DNA from: Parachlamydia sp. | Lineage (GTDB): Bacteria > Chlamydiota > Chlamydiia > Chlamydiales > Parachlamydiaceae | NCBI GenBank assembly: GCA_021298935.1 | Contig: JAJTHR010000280.1 | Coordinates: 1 to 5,379 of the forward strand | Reading direction: 5' to 3' | DNA length: 5,379 nt | Shown here: one piece after another, positions 1 through 5,205 of the stretch | Layout of the letters: each line of letters begins with the position of its first letter | Numbering within the stretch: position 1 is the stretch's first letter | Made by a program: the position numbers and the translations under genes | The notes under the pieces: generated by a model | Told to the model about the DNA's origin: nothing | The model's input: the letters and a program-made list of their open reading frames with translations, nothing else | Database searches by the model: none

Positions 1-26
1 AAATTTGACTTGTGATCACCTTCATC

Positions 27-85
27 TTTAAAAGATCTCTCCTTGTTGATATTCAAAGATATCAACTTCGAAAAGATCTTTTAAA
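27..85. repeat. Nested inverted repeat
   Basis: Outer arms of 12 bases, TTTAAAAGATCT at 27-38 and AGATCTTTTAAA at 74-85, are perfect reverse complements. After two mismatches, three more bases (22-24 with 88-90) also pair. Inside is a second perfect pair, GTTGATAT at 45-52 and ATATCAAC at 59-66, around a 6-nt loop. As RNA this would form one long hairpin with an internal bulge on either strand. The outer arms end in an A/T stretch but no long U tract follows on either strand, so a classic intrinsic terminator is possible but not clear. It could also be the edge of a small repeat element. It lies near the window edge, so the gene to its left is not visible. Confidence 0.6.
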
Positions 86-110
86 TCTGAAGCGCTGACA
101 AGCCAACTTT

Positions 111-472
111 ATGGTTTTATTTTTGGGAAATGGTATTAGTCGTGTCTTTAAAAATGCTGCCTAAAGAAGCTTCTCTTCATGAGAGGAGTTGGAAAGGAGA
201 AGATTGGACACACTATTTATGGAAAAAAGAGGATCGTCTGGTAGCGAACGAGAAGTTGAATCCTGGCTTATTGCCAAACGAATAACAATGTATTTGAAGA
301 CATTCGCAAGGGATAAAACAATTCTTGATCCGATTTCATTCATACCTAAAAGGGCATTTGAACAACTGGTCGAAACCTATTTGGTCATGAGACAAAAAAA
401 CCACAAATTCCAAATGATGTAGTTAATGAAATATTTAAACAAGTTATTCTAAGCATAGAAGAAAAAAAGTAA
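111..472 (+). pseudogene. Decayed gene remnant, possibly SIR2-like N-terminus
   Basis: No single frame is open here, but three frames in turn look protein-like. ATG at 111 opens a 17-residue stretch, MVLFLGNGISRVFKNAA, ending at TAA 162-164. Its LFLGNGISR core resembles the first strand and glycine-rich NAD-binding loop of SIR2-like proteins. A second frame (154-285, 43 residues) contains SWKGEDWTHYLWKKEDR. The first frame is open again from 183 to the TAG at 420-422. The final frame change is clear: adding one A to the A7 run at 394-400 would join YLVMRQKK to PQIPNDVVNEIFKQV and a lysine-rich end at TAA 470-472. No Shine-Dalgarno precedes ATG 111. What I see is frame-hopping coding signal; the SIR2 link rests on one short motif. 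A full SIR2-like protein would be several times longer, so most of the gene would be missing. It could also be a chance patchwork or contain sequencing indels. Confidence 0.35.
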
Positions 473-542
473 TACCACAAAAAAAGGGGCGCAAAGTAAT
501 CATTGCTCACCTTTGAAAAAACAAAAAAAAGGAAACTGCATT

Positions 543-573
543 AAAAAAAAATAAAAAAAAGGGTTTCCACCCT
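543..573 (-). terminator. Intrinsic terminator of the tRNA-Glu/tRNA-Lys transcript
   Basis: Read on the minus strand, AGGGT (573-569) pairs with ACCCT (564-560) around a GGAA tetraloop. It is followed immediately by eight T, one A and nine T (560 down to 543). This is the classic short stem plus U-tract design. It sits 45 nt past the end of tRNA-Lys in the direction of transcription, and no other minus-strand gene lies between. Confidence 0.75.
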
Positions 574-581
574 ATTAAAGG

Positions 582-606
582 TCAACTAGACTGACTATCT
601 AGTTGA
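582..606. repeat. Perfect 9-bp hairpin between tRNA-Lys and its terminator
   Basis: TCAACTAGA at 582-590 and TCTAGTTGA at 598-606 are exact reverse complements around a 7-nt loop. On the minus strand this hairpin comes 11 nt after the tRNA-Lys 3' end and just before the terminator hairpin. No T tract follows it, so it is not a terminator by itself. A role in 3' trailer processing or in protecting the precursor is possible but is inference. Confidence 0.55.
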
Positions 607-617
607 AAGAAAAAATG

Positions 618-691
618 TGAGTCTTGATGGACTCGAACCATCGACCCCCTCATTAAAAGTGAGGTGCTCTAACCAACTGAGCTAAAGACTC
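618..691 (-). tRNA. tRNA-Lys (anticodon TTT)
   Basis: The minus strand folds into a full cloverleaf. The acceptor is GAGTCTT with AAGACTC, the D stem GCTC with GAGC, the anticodon stem CCTCA with TGAGG around loop CTTTTAA, and the T stem GATGG with CCATC around TTCGAGT. Anticodon TTT lies at 657-655, so this tRNA reads the AAA and AAG lysine codons. The discriminator base is A. The next bases read CAT, so CCA is not encoded and must be added by tRNA nucleotidyltransferase. It lies 4 nt downstream of tRNA-Glu and is almost certainly cut from the same precursor. Confidence 0.95.
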
Positions 692-695
692 AAAA

Positions 696-770
696 TGACC
701 CCAAGGGGATTCGAACCCCTGTTATCGGAATGAAAATCCGGTGTCCTAGACCTGACTAGACGATGGGGCC
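696..770 (-). tRNA. tRNA-Glu (anticodon TTC)
   Basis: The minus strand gives acceptor GGCCCCA with TGGGGTC (one G-T wobble at the second pair), D arm GTCTAGTCAGGTCTAGGAC, anticodon loop TTTTCAT with TTC at 734-732, and T stem AGGGG with CCCCT around TTCGAAT. The discriminator is A and CCA is not encoded. The anticodon stem reads CCGGA with TCCGA, so the outermost pair (27-43) is a C-A mismatch while the other four pairs are good. Besides decoding GAA/GAG, Glu-tRNA(Glu) supplies 5-aminolevulinate synthesis in bacteria with the C5 pathway; nothing in this window addresses that. It is first in the tRNA pair and starts 88 nt after the frr stop. Confidence 0.95.
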
Positions 771-815
771 TTGGAAAAGTCAAGCTATGCGCTTAACAAA
801 TTCTTTGGCGTTTCA

Positions 816-844
816 AAGTGGTTTTATAGTATCTGATACCACTT
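816..844. repeat. Inverted repeat between frr and tRNA-Glu
   Basis: AAGTGGT at 816-822 pairs exactly with ACCACTT at 838-844 around a 15-nt loop. On the plus strand it is followed by ATTTTT, so it would act as a weak terminator for plus-strand transcripts. On the minus strand, the direction of frr, TGAAACG follows and there is no U tract. It is therefore not a convincing frr terminator. It overlaps the candidate tRNA promoter at 826-855. Confidence 0.45.
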
Positions 845-855
845 ATTTTTGGCAA
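826..855 (-). promoter_or_regulatory. Candidate promoter for the tRNA pair
   Basis: On the minus strand TTGCCA (855-850, five of six consensus bases) is followed after 18 nt by TACTAT (831-826, four of six). Transcription would start about 50 nt before tRNA-Glu. TATAAA just downstream is a second possible -10 box, but its spacing to TTGCCA is too long. The support is only motif similarity in AT-rich DNA; read-through from frr is an equally good source of the tRNAs. Confidence 0.3.
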
Positions 856-858
856 GCG

Positions 859-1410
859 TTAAATCGTTGAGATTTCCTTTTCTTTCTTTTCTGCCAGGCT
901 ATCGGCTTCAGAACAGTGCTTGTCTGTCAATTCCTGAATGTTTTTTTCCAATTTCTTCATCGCATCTTCTGCAATGTCTCCATCAGCCTTTTGCTTACGG
1001 GCCGCCTCGTTAGCTTCGCGACGAATATTGCGGATGCTGACTTTCGTTTGTTCCCTTTCGTCATGGCACATTTTTGCCATTTTTTTGCGGATTTCTTCTG
1101 TCATTTGAGGAATGTTAATGCGCACTGCATGTCCATCCACAATAGGCATGAGCCCCAAATTAGCCCTTTCAATCCCTTTGGCAACTCCATTCACATTTTG
1201 CGGATCGAACGGAGTGATAAGCAGCTGACGCGGCTCAGGCGTTGAGATGGCGGCCACATCCTTCAAACGCATGCTGCTTCCATAAATTTCCAGGGAAACA
1301 TTTTCCACCATGCCAGGATTGGCCCGGCCTGTTCGAATATTTTTTAAATTCGTTTTTAAATGTTCAATGGCTGCAGCCATTTTTGATTTTGTCTGGTCAA
1401 GAATACTCAT
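859..1410 (-). CDS. frr: Ribosome recycling factor
   Basis: This cytoplasmic factor works with EF-G to split the post-termination 70S ribosome from mRNA so the subunits can be reused. The 183-residue product has the usual family length. Recognisable blocks are [11 protein letters not shown] at 26-36 in the long-helix domain, [15 protein letters not shown] at 56-70 in the beta-rich domain, then [16 protein letters not shown] at 98-113 and the basic RNIRREAN at 127-134 on the returning helices. The open frame extends upstream to 1482, but ATG 1410 is chosen: [10 protein letters not shown] is a typical RRF start, and AGGAGAGGG lies just before it with GGAG 5 nt from the ATG. That ATG overlaps the pyrH stop as ATGA, so translation of the two genes is probably coupled. 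All motifs are intact and no frameshift is seen. Confidence 0.97.
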   Translation of the reverse strand: MSILDQTKSKMAAAIEHLKTNLKNIRTGRANPGMVENVSLEIYGSSMRLKDVAAISTPEPRQLLITPFDPQNVNGVAKGIERANLGLMPIVDGHAVRINIPQMTEEIRKKMAKMCHDEREQTKVSIRNIRREANEAARKQKADGDIAEDAMKKLEKNIQELTDKHCSEADSLAEKKEKEISTI

Positions 1411-2138
1411 TCCCTCTCCTTTTCTTTGACTAAGGTGCCAGCGCTCCAATCTGTCAAAACATTTGCCAGATCTCCTTCCCATAAACGACGCATATTAAAC
1501 ACGTAAATGGGAATCTGGTTGCTTTGACACAATGCCACCGCTGTGGCATCCATCACCTGGAGTTTTTGGGCAAGCACCTCTGAATAAGTGATCGTGTGAT
1601 ATTTAATAGCATCAGAATATTTGATTGGGTCTTTGTTGTAAATCCCATCCACTTTTGTCGCTTTAAATAATACGGAGGCTTGAATTTCGCTTGCCCTCAA
1701 AGCGGCTGCAGTGTCTGTTGTAAAGTAGGGATTCCCGGTTCCACCGACAAAAATGACAATTTTACCTTCTTTTAAATAGTCCTGCGCTTTCATCCAGTGA
1801 TAGGATTCAGCCACTTTCGGACATTCCAATGCGGTCATCAATTTAGCCTCCGCTCCCCTTGCCAGAATGGCTTGGCTCAAGGCAATTCCATTAAACAAAG
1901 TGGCCAGCATACCCATTTGATCGGCCGGCGTCCGGGCCATCCCCCCATCGTTCCAGTTAATCCCCCTAAAAATATTCCCTCCACCAATGACTACCGCGGT
2001 TTGAACCCCCAGCTGGGCTATTTTGATCAGGCAGTCTGCAACAACCGCGCAGGCCTCTGCCTGAATTCCAAATTGTTGCTGCCCAAGTAAGGTTTCACCT
2101 GACAATTTCATTAAAATGCGCTTTGGAAGCGGCTGCAT
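1407..2138 (-). CDS. pyrH: Uridylate kinase (UMP kinase)
   Basis: PyrH phosphorylates UMP to UDP with ATP in the cytoplasm, the step that commits uridylate to UTP and CTP supply. It belongs to the amino acid kinase fold family, usually as a hexamer, unlike eukaryotic UMP/CMP kinases. From ATG 2138 the protein has 243 residues, normal for the family. Motifs: KLSGE at 11-15 with the catalytic lysine, GGGNIFRG at 52-59, [17 protein letters not shown] at 73-89 for UMP binding, [20 protein letters not shown] at 130-149, [13 protein letters not shown] at 159-171 for ATP binding, and [11 protein letters not shown] at 193-203. Three starts lie close together: GTG 2147, ATG 2144 and ATG 2138. I prefer 2138 because GGTGAT, which can pair with the 16S rRNA 3' end, sits 4 nt upstream; ATG 2144 remains possible. 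The tyrosine common after the aspartate in the DYMGML block is Q here. The stop overlaps frr. Confidence 0.96.
   Translation of the reverse strand: MQPLPKRILMKLSGETLLGQQQFGIQAEACAVVADCLIKIAQLGVQTAVVIGGGNIFRGINWNDGGMARTPADQMGMLATLFNGIALSQAILARGAEAKLMTALECPKVAESYHWMKAQDYLKEGKIVIFVGGTGNPYFTTDTAAALRASEIQASVLFKATKVDGIYNKDPIKYSDAIKYHTITYSEVLAQKLQVMDATAVALCQSNQIPIYVFNMRRLWEGDLANVLTDWSAGTLVKEKERE
1411..1420 (-). promoter_or_regulatory. Ribosome binding site deciding the frr start
   Basis: Minus-strand AGGAGAGGG at 1420-1412 is a strong Shine-Dalgarno sequence placed inside the last codons of pyrH (the KEKERE tail). It fixes ATG 1410 as the frr start rather than the upstream in-frame codons up to 1482. 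Confidence 0.75.
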
Positions 2139-2162
2139 ATGCATCACCCGATTTTTTTACTC

Positions 2163-2191
2163 AAGATAACGTATTTATAAATTGAATTCAA
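2163..2191 (-). promoter_or_regulatory. Candidate promoter of pyrH-frr
   Basis: On the minus strand TTGAAT (2191-2186, four of six bases) and TATCTT (2168-2163, four of six) are separated by 17 nt. Transcription would start around 2156, leaving a leader of roughly 20 nt before ATG 2138. A promoter somewhere in this 110-bp gap is expected, because the TPR gene on the other strand cuts pyrH off from tsf. The exact boxes are uncertain in such AT-rich DNA. Confidence 0.4.
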
Positions 2192-2196
2192 ATTCA

Positions 2197-2225
2197 TTGA
2201 TTTAATCAACAAATTTAATTAAAAT
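2197..2225 (+). promoter_or_regulatory. Candidate promoter of the TPR gene
   Basis: TTGATT at 2197-2202 (four of six -35 bases) and TAAAAT at 2220-2225 (five of six -10 bases) are separated by exactly 17 nt. Transcription would start near 2232, about 22 nt before ATG 2255. The -35 box lies inside the small palindrome TTGATTTAATCAA (2197-2209). No Shine-Dalgarno is visible before the ATG. Confidence 0.4.
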
Positions 2226-2254
2226 CAATTTTTAATCTATTACATTAATAATTT

Positions 2255-4924
2255 ATGACATATTACATTTCACGACCCGATTTTTATTTTAACTTTAATA
2301 GTCAGGCAAACTATTTACAACAACTTGAACCACTCACCTCACCAAGCAAATCCACATTTTTGGCATTTGACCAAAAACAGGGATTTATTCAGCTGAGCTT
2401 AATGGAAAAAGTTGTTGAGACTGTAAAAGGGCTGCTTGGATTTAACGACCGGACAGATAAAACCCGCTTGGATGCCGAGTGGATGAAGTTTATCTATTAT
2501 GGCGAGGTGCGCGGCTATTTAACTGATGCGGCCCTTCGTAAGATGCGTGAGAGAATCTATTATCATGCACACCCCCCTTCCCCTTCAGTTGCAAAATTAT
2601 TTAGAAAAGTTCAAAGGCAGCACTTAACTCCGGTTGCGCAAAGGCTGGCACACATGCAGCACGTCATAACCACTTATCATACAGAGAATCAAAAGTGGCT
2701 CCGACCGAATTTCTGGTCGAGAATGGGCCATAAACCACCGCCATTAGCTCCTTTGAACCATTATGGTGACACCCTTCTTGACCTTTCGAGTTTGACGACT
2801 GACGTCCGCGAGGCCTTCCGGCTGCTACAACAAGCTTTTTATTTAAAAAACACCCATCCCGATTTTCAGCAAAAAATGGGGGTCCATTTAAAAAGCATTC
2901 TTGAGCGTAGCCGGAATGGAGAAATTCATGCCGGAGAGCGGGGCATTCAAACCTTTTGGCTTGAACTTGCACGCACCGCTTATCTTAACAATCAAAGCGA
3001 TGCAGCGGAAAAGTACATTGATGAAGCCCTAAGCGTCCAACCTGTTCAGGAAACAACGCTTGAAGCAGCCGAAATATTACTTAAACAGCAATCATTCGAG
3101 AAGGCAGCACCCTTACTCGCTGTTTTAGAACAAGCTAGAGCAATGAATGCAGAGATCCAGCAGCTAATTGCTAAAGCTTATTGGCACTTAGGCCGTTTTC
3201 CGGAAGGGGTAGCGGCCAAAGAAAAAGCGATTAGGCTGCTTTCCAATCAACGCCATCTTCACTTTCAAACGATTGCCTCTTTGCATAAGGAATTGGGAGA
3301 CTATTATACGACTGGGCCGGGTTTTTTAACCCCAGACAGCGCCATCCAAGCCGCCTTGCATTTTCATGAAGCTTATGAAGACATCCACACGATTGAAATG
3401 AGACAGCAGGTTCATTTAAGCTATCACAAAGCCTGGCAGCAATCCCCCGAGTCTTTTTACAGCCATAGTGAAAAGTGGCTTAATTTTTTCACAGCCACTC
3501 CTCCAAGGGGTCAGCTTCCCTTGTTTCCTCCCCTTTTCCTTTTTCTTGCTAAGGAAGCAAATAGGCAGAATCAAAATGAATTTGCATTGGAATGTCTGGA
3601 ACAAGGAATGGCTTTTTACAGCAGGGATGAAAATTTTGTGCTCGAAGCCTTGCAATTGTGCCTCACATGGGAAGTCGCCCCCCCTTTCACGATTGACAAT
3701 TTCGAATTTGACCACCATCCGCGCATTCAGGAATTGATTGGTTCATTAAAATGGCATTCAAACAAAGAGGAAGCCATTTTAATTTATAAAAGAGCCATTG
3801 AGCTATATGAAAGAGATACCGAAGCCCAAGAAAGAGCGGCTCCTCTGCACGCCCGCATTGGCAGCCATGTTTTGAAGTCACCTCAGGGGTTTTTTCGACG
3901 TATTTCTTACGAGGAAGCATTCGATCATCTCAAAAAAGCTCAGGCTCTTCAACCGGATATTTTTTCTGAAAGTTTGCATGCGGCCTACATGTTGGCTGCC
4001 GAAGAAGAAATGAATAAAAGCTTTCTGACAAGAAATCATGGACAGGCGATGCATTATTACACCCAAGCTTTCCAAACGCAAGCCTGCAATGGGCCCTATT
4101 TAGAAGAATTAATGGAACATTACTTATCAAAGCAGGAGGCATGGCCTGAGGCAATCAAGCTTTATCAAGCCATTAGAGAGCAATCTTGGGCAGCTGAGGC
4201 GCACCTGAGCGCTAAGCAATACCATAGGCTCGGAAAACTCTTTTATAAAGAAGGTCTAAAAGATTTGGCCTTGGAATGCCGCCAATGCGCCCATGCAATG
4301 GATAGCGCAAATAATGACTTTAAAGACTCTCTGGACAAAACCTTTATTCGTCTGGCGATCCATAATTACAACCAGGCTAAATCCATCGACCAGCTGCAAA
4401 TCATCGCCGATTCTTTGGAGCAGCACCTCGCTATCGTCCTGGAAGAATGGAAAGATATTTACCATGCTCACCTGGCTCTCGTGTACGGAAGAATGGCTGA
4501 AAAATACAAAGAGCTTTTTTCGCTAGATCAACCCATTTGCATTACAACCAATTTACTTGCTCATCAAAGCAAGTATGCAGAAGAGATCCAAAAAGCGTTT
4601 GATTGCTATGAGAAGGCGCTTTCCCATCAACCGCATTACTCGAAATGGCATTTTGAAAGAGGAATGTTACATGATTTCAAAGTTGAATATGATGAGGCCT
4701 TGGGATCTTTCCGCAAAGCTGTGCAGTTTAATAAGAAGAACCCTTTTTATCGCAAACAGCTTGCCAGCACCTATCATGTTTTGCTGAATATGAAAAGATA
4801 TGAGGCACATGAAAATAAGCTTGTGTGCGATGCCAATTTTCCTCAAGTCTTTCGCCAGTGGTATAGCGAGTATTTCATGAAGTCAAAAAGCCAGAAAATC
4901 AACCCGCATAAAATTGATATATAA
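2255..4924 (+). CDS. Large TPR-like helical repeat protein, function unknown
   Basis: The product has 889 residues. No signal peptide or membrane helix is evident, so it is cytoplasmic or exported without a classical signal. Residues 1-170 match no domain I know: an aromatic-rich start, then a charged helical part with WMKFIYYGEVRGYL (76-89). From about 185 to the end it is mostly paired amphipathic helices resembling degenerate tetratricopeptide repeats, for example 234-263, 269-293, 303-330, 505-520, 530-567, 597-640, 654-682 and, most canonical, 771-793 and 795-828 (WHFERGMLHDFKVEYDEALG). TPR arrays bind other proteins, so a scaffold, adaptor or host-interaction role is possible; no catalytic motif is seen. 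A proline-rich break, PPRGQLPLFPPLF, lies at 416-428. ATG 2255 is used because the frame is open from there; Met 50 is an alternative start without better support. It runs opposite to its neighbours, between pyrH and tsf. Confidence 0.85.
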   Translation: MTYYISRPDFYFNFNSQANYLQQLEPLTSPSKSTFLAFDQKQGFIQLSLMEKVVETVKGLLGFNDRTDKTRLDAEWMKFIYYGEVRGYLTDAALRKMRERIYYHAHPPSPSVAKLFRKVQRQHLTPVAQRLAHMQHVITTYHTENQKWLRPNFWSRMGHKPPPLAPLNHYGDTLLDLSSLTTDVREAFRLLQQAFYLKNTHPDFQQKMGVHLKSILERSRNGEIHAGERGIQTFWLELARTAYLNNQSDAAEKYIDEALSVQPVQETTLEAAEILLKQQSFEKAAPLLAVLEQARAMNAEIQQLIAKAYWHLGRFPEGVAAKEKAIRLLSNQRHLHFQTIASLHKELGDYYTTGPGFLTPDSAIQAALHFHEAYEDIHTIEMRQQVHLSYHKAWQQSPESFYSHSEKWLNFFTATPPRGQLPLFPPLFLFLAKEANRQNQNEFALECLEQGMAFYSRDENFVLEALQLCLTWEVAPPFTIDNFEFDHHPRIQELIGSLKWHSNKEEAILIYKRAIELYERDTEAQERAAPLHARIGSHVLKSPQGFFRRISYEEAFDHLKKAQALQPDIFSESLHAAYMLAAEEEMNKSFLTRNHGQAMHYYTQAFQTQACNGPYLEELMEHYLSKQEAWPEAIKLYQAIREQSWAAEAHLSAKQYHRLGKLFYKEGLKDLALECRQCAHAMDSANNDFKDSLDKTFIRLAIHNYNQAKSIDQLQIIADSLEQHLAIVLEEWKDIYHAHLALVYGRMAEKYKELFSLDQPICITTNLLAHQSKYAEEIQKAFDCYEKALSHQPHYSKWHFERGMLHDFKVEYDEALGSFRKAVQFNKKNPFYRKQLASTYHVLLNMKRYEAHENKLVCDANFPQVFRQWYSEYFMKSKSQKINPHKIDI

Positions 4925-4960
4925 TTTGCAAGCTTTGTAAATTTTTAGAAACTAGAAATC

Positions 4961-5024
4961 AACGATATGAAAGATAATAAATTAATTTTATTTCGCAATT
5001 ATCATTCTTATCGTTAATTTTTTT
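4961..5024 (+). terminator. Probable terminator of the TPR gene
   Basis: The 18-base arm at 4961-4978 (AACGATATGAAAGATAAT) pairs with 4998-5015 (ATTATCATTCTTATCGTT) at 16 of 18 positions around a 19-nt loop. AA and seven T (5018-5024) follow, then more T-rich sequence. It begins 36 nt after the TPR stop codon. The stem is AT-rich, so it may be a weak terminator. Confidence 0.6.
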
Positions 5025-5038
5025 AATTTCTTTTATAC

Positions 5039-5086
5039 TGATCAAATTGAATATTATGAAGGAAACGAGCCACAATAATTTGATCA
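5039..5086. repeat. Perfect 10-bp inverted repeat
   Basis: TGATCAAATT at 5039-5048 and AATTTGATCA at 5077-5086 are exact reverse complements 28 nt apart. No T tract follows on either strand, so a terminator is unlikely. Each arm contains TGATCA, itself a palindrome, so the pair could be two protein-binding half-sites or the arms of an RNA hairpin. TATACT at 5034-5039, a good -10 hexamer, touches the left arm. Confidence 0.5.
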
Positions 5087-5127
5087 CCTTACTGTCTGCT
5101 AATTTGCAGGCGTATTTTTTTTGTTAA
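5056..5127 (+). other. Possible 23-codon small ORF in the TPR-tsf spacer
   Basis: ATG 5056 to TAA 5127 encodes MKETSHNNLITLLSANLQAY followed by FFC. The -10-like TATACT at 5034-5039 lies upstream, but I see no convincing -35 box and no ribosome binding site. Its end runs into the hairpin at 5108-5139. It is short enough to be chance and is listed only so that the spacer is fully described. Confidence 0.12.
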
Positions 5128-5139
5128 AAAAATTCGCCT
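5108..5139. repeat. Hairpin with A/T-run stem
   Basis: AGGCG (5108-5112) pairs with CGCCT (5135-5139). After one T-T mismatch, A and seven T (5114-5121) pair with seven A and T (5126-5133), giving a tight TGTT loop and 13 of 14 paired positions. The GC clamp is at the base and the homopolymers are inside the stem, the reverse of a normal terminator, and no U tract follows on either strand. It sits between the other hairpins of this spacer and the tsf terminator. Confidence 0.5.
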
Positions 5140-5162
5140 ATCACGTTATTTGGGAAATTCAA

Positions 5163-5195
5163 AGGAAAAAGCACCCGATAATTCCTCGGGTGCTT
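5163..5195 (-). terminator. Intrinsic terminator of tsf
   Basis: On the minus strand GCACCCGA (5193-5186) pairs perfectly with TCGGGTGC (5178-5171) around a 7-nt loop. Two further A-T pairs make a 10-bp stem. Five T then CCTT follow. It begins 11 nt after the tsf stop and shows that tsf transcription can end before the TPR gene and pyrH. Confidence 0.85.
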
Positions 5196-5205
5196 GGAAA
5201 GATAA

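Noticed and set aside
161..343. Minus-strand 60-codon open frame
   Set aside because: It lies antisense to the protein-like remnant, has no recognisable motif and no ribosome binding site. It is most likely a chance open frame.
485..530. Possible second terminator or repeat: CAAAG and CTTTG arms amid A-rich DNA
   Set aside because: The arms are only 5 bp with a long loop, and the A/T runs are not placed directly after the stem. It looks like background in A-rich DNA.
618..770. Attachment site or integrated element at the tRNA genes
   Set aside because: Both tRNAs are complete. I see no duplicated tRNA end in the window and no integrase, so an att site cannot be supported.
916..1433. Plus-strand open frames opposite frr
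   Set aside because: They are antisense shadows of frr. Their phenylalanine-, cysteine- and histidine-rich translations come from the reversed frr codons.
1411..1482. Upstream extension of frr by 24 residues
   Set aside because: The extension lies inside pyrH coding sequence. ATG 1410 has a strong Shine-Dalgarno and gives the normal RRF length and N-terminus.
1797..2090. 97-codon plus-strand frame opposite pyrH
   Set aside because: It overlaps conserved pyrH motifs over its full length and has no independent coding signal.
4256..4787. Overlapping 71-77 codon frames inside the TPR gene
   Set aside because: All fall within the continuous TPR-protein frame, which has clear repeat periodicity; the others are shadows.
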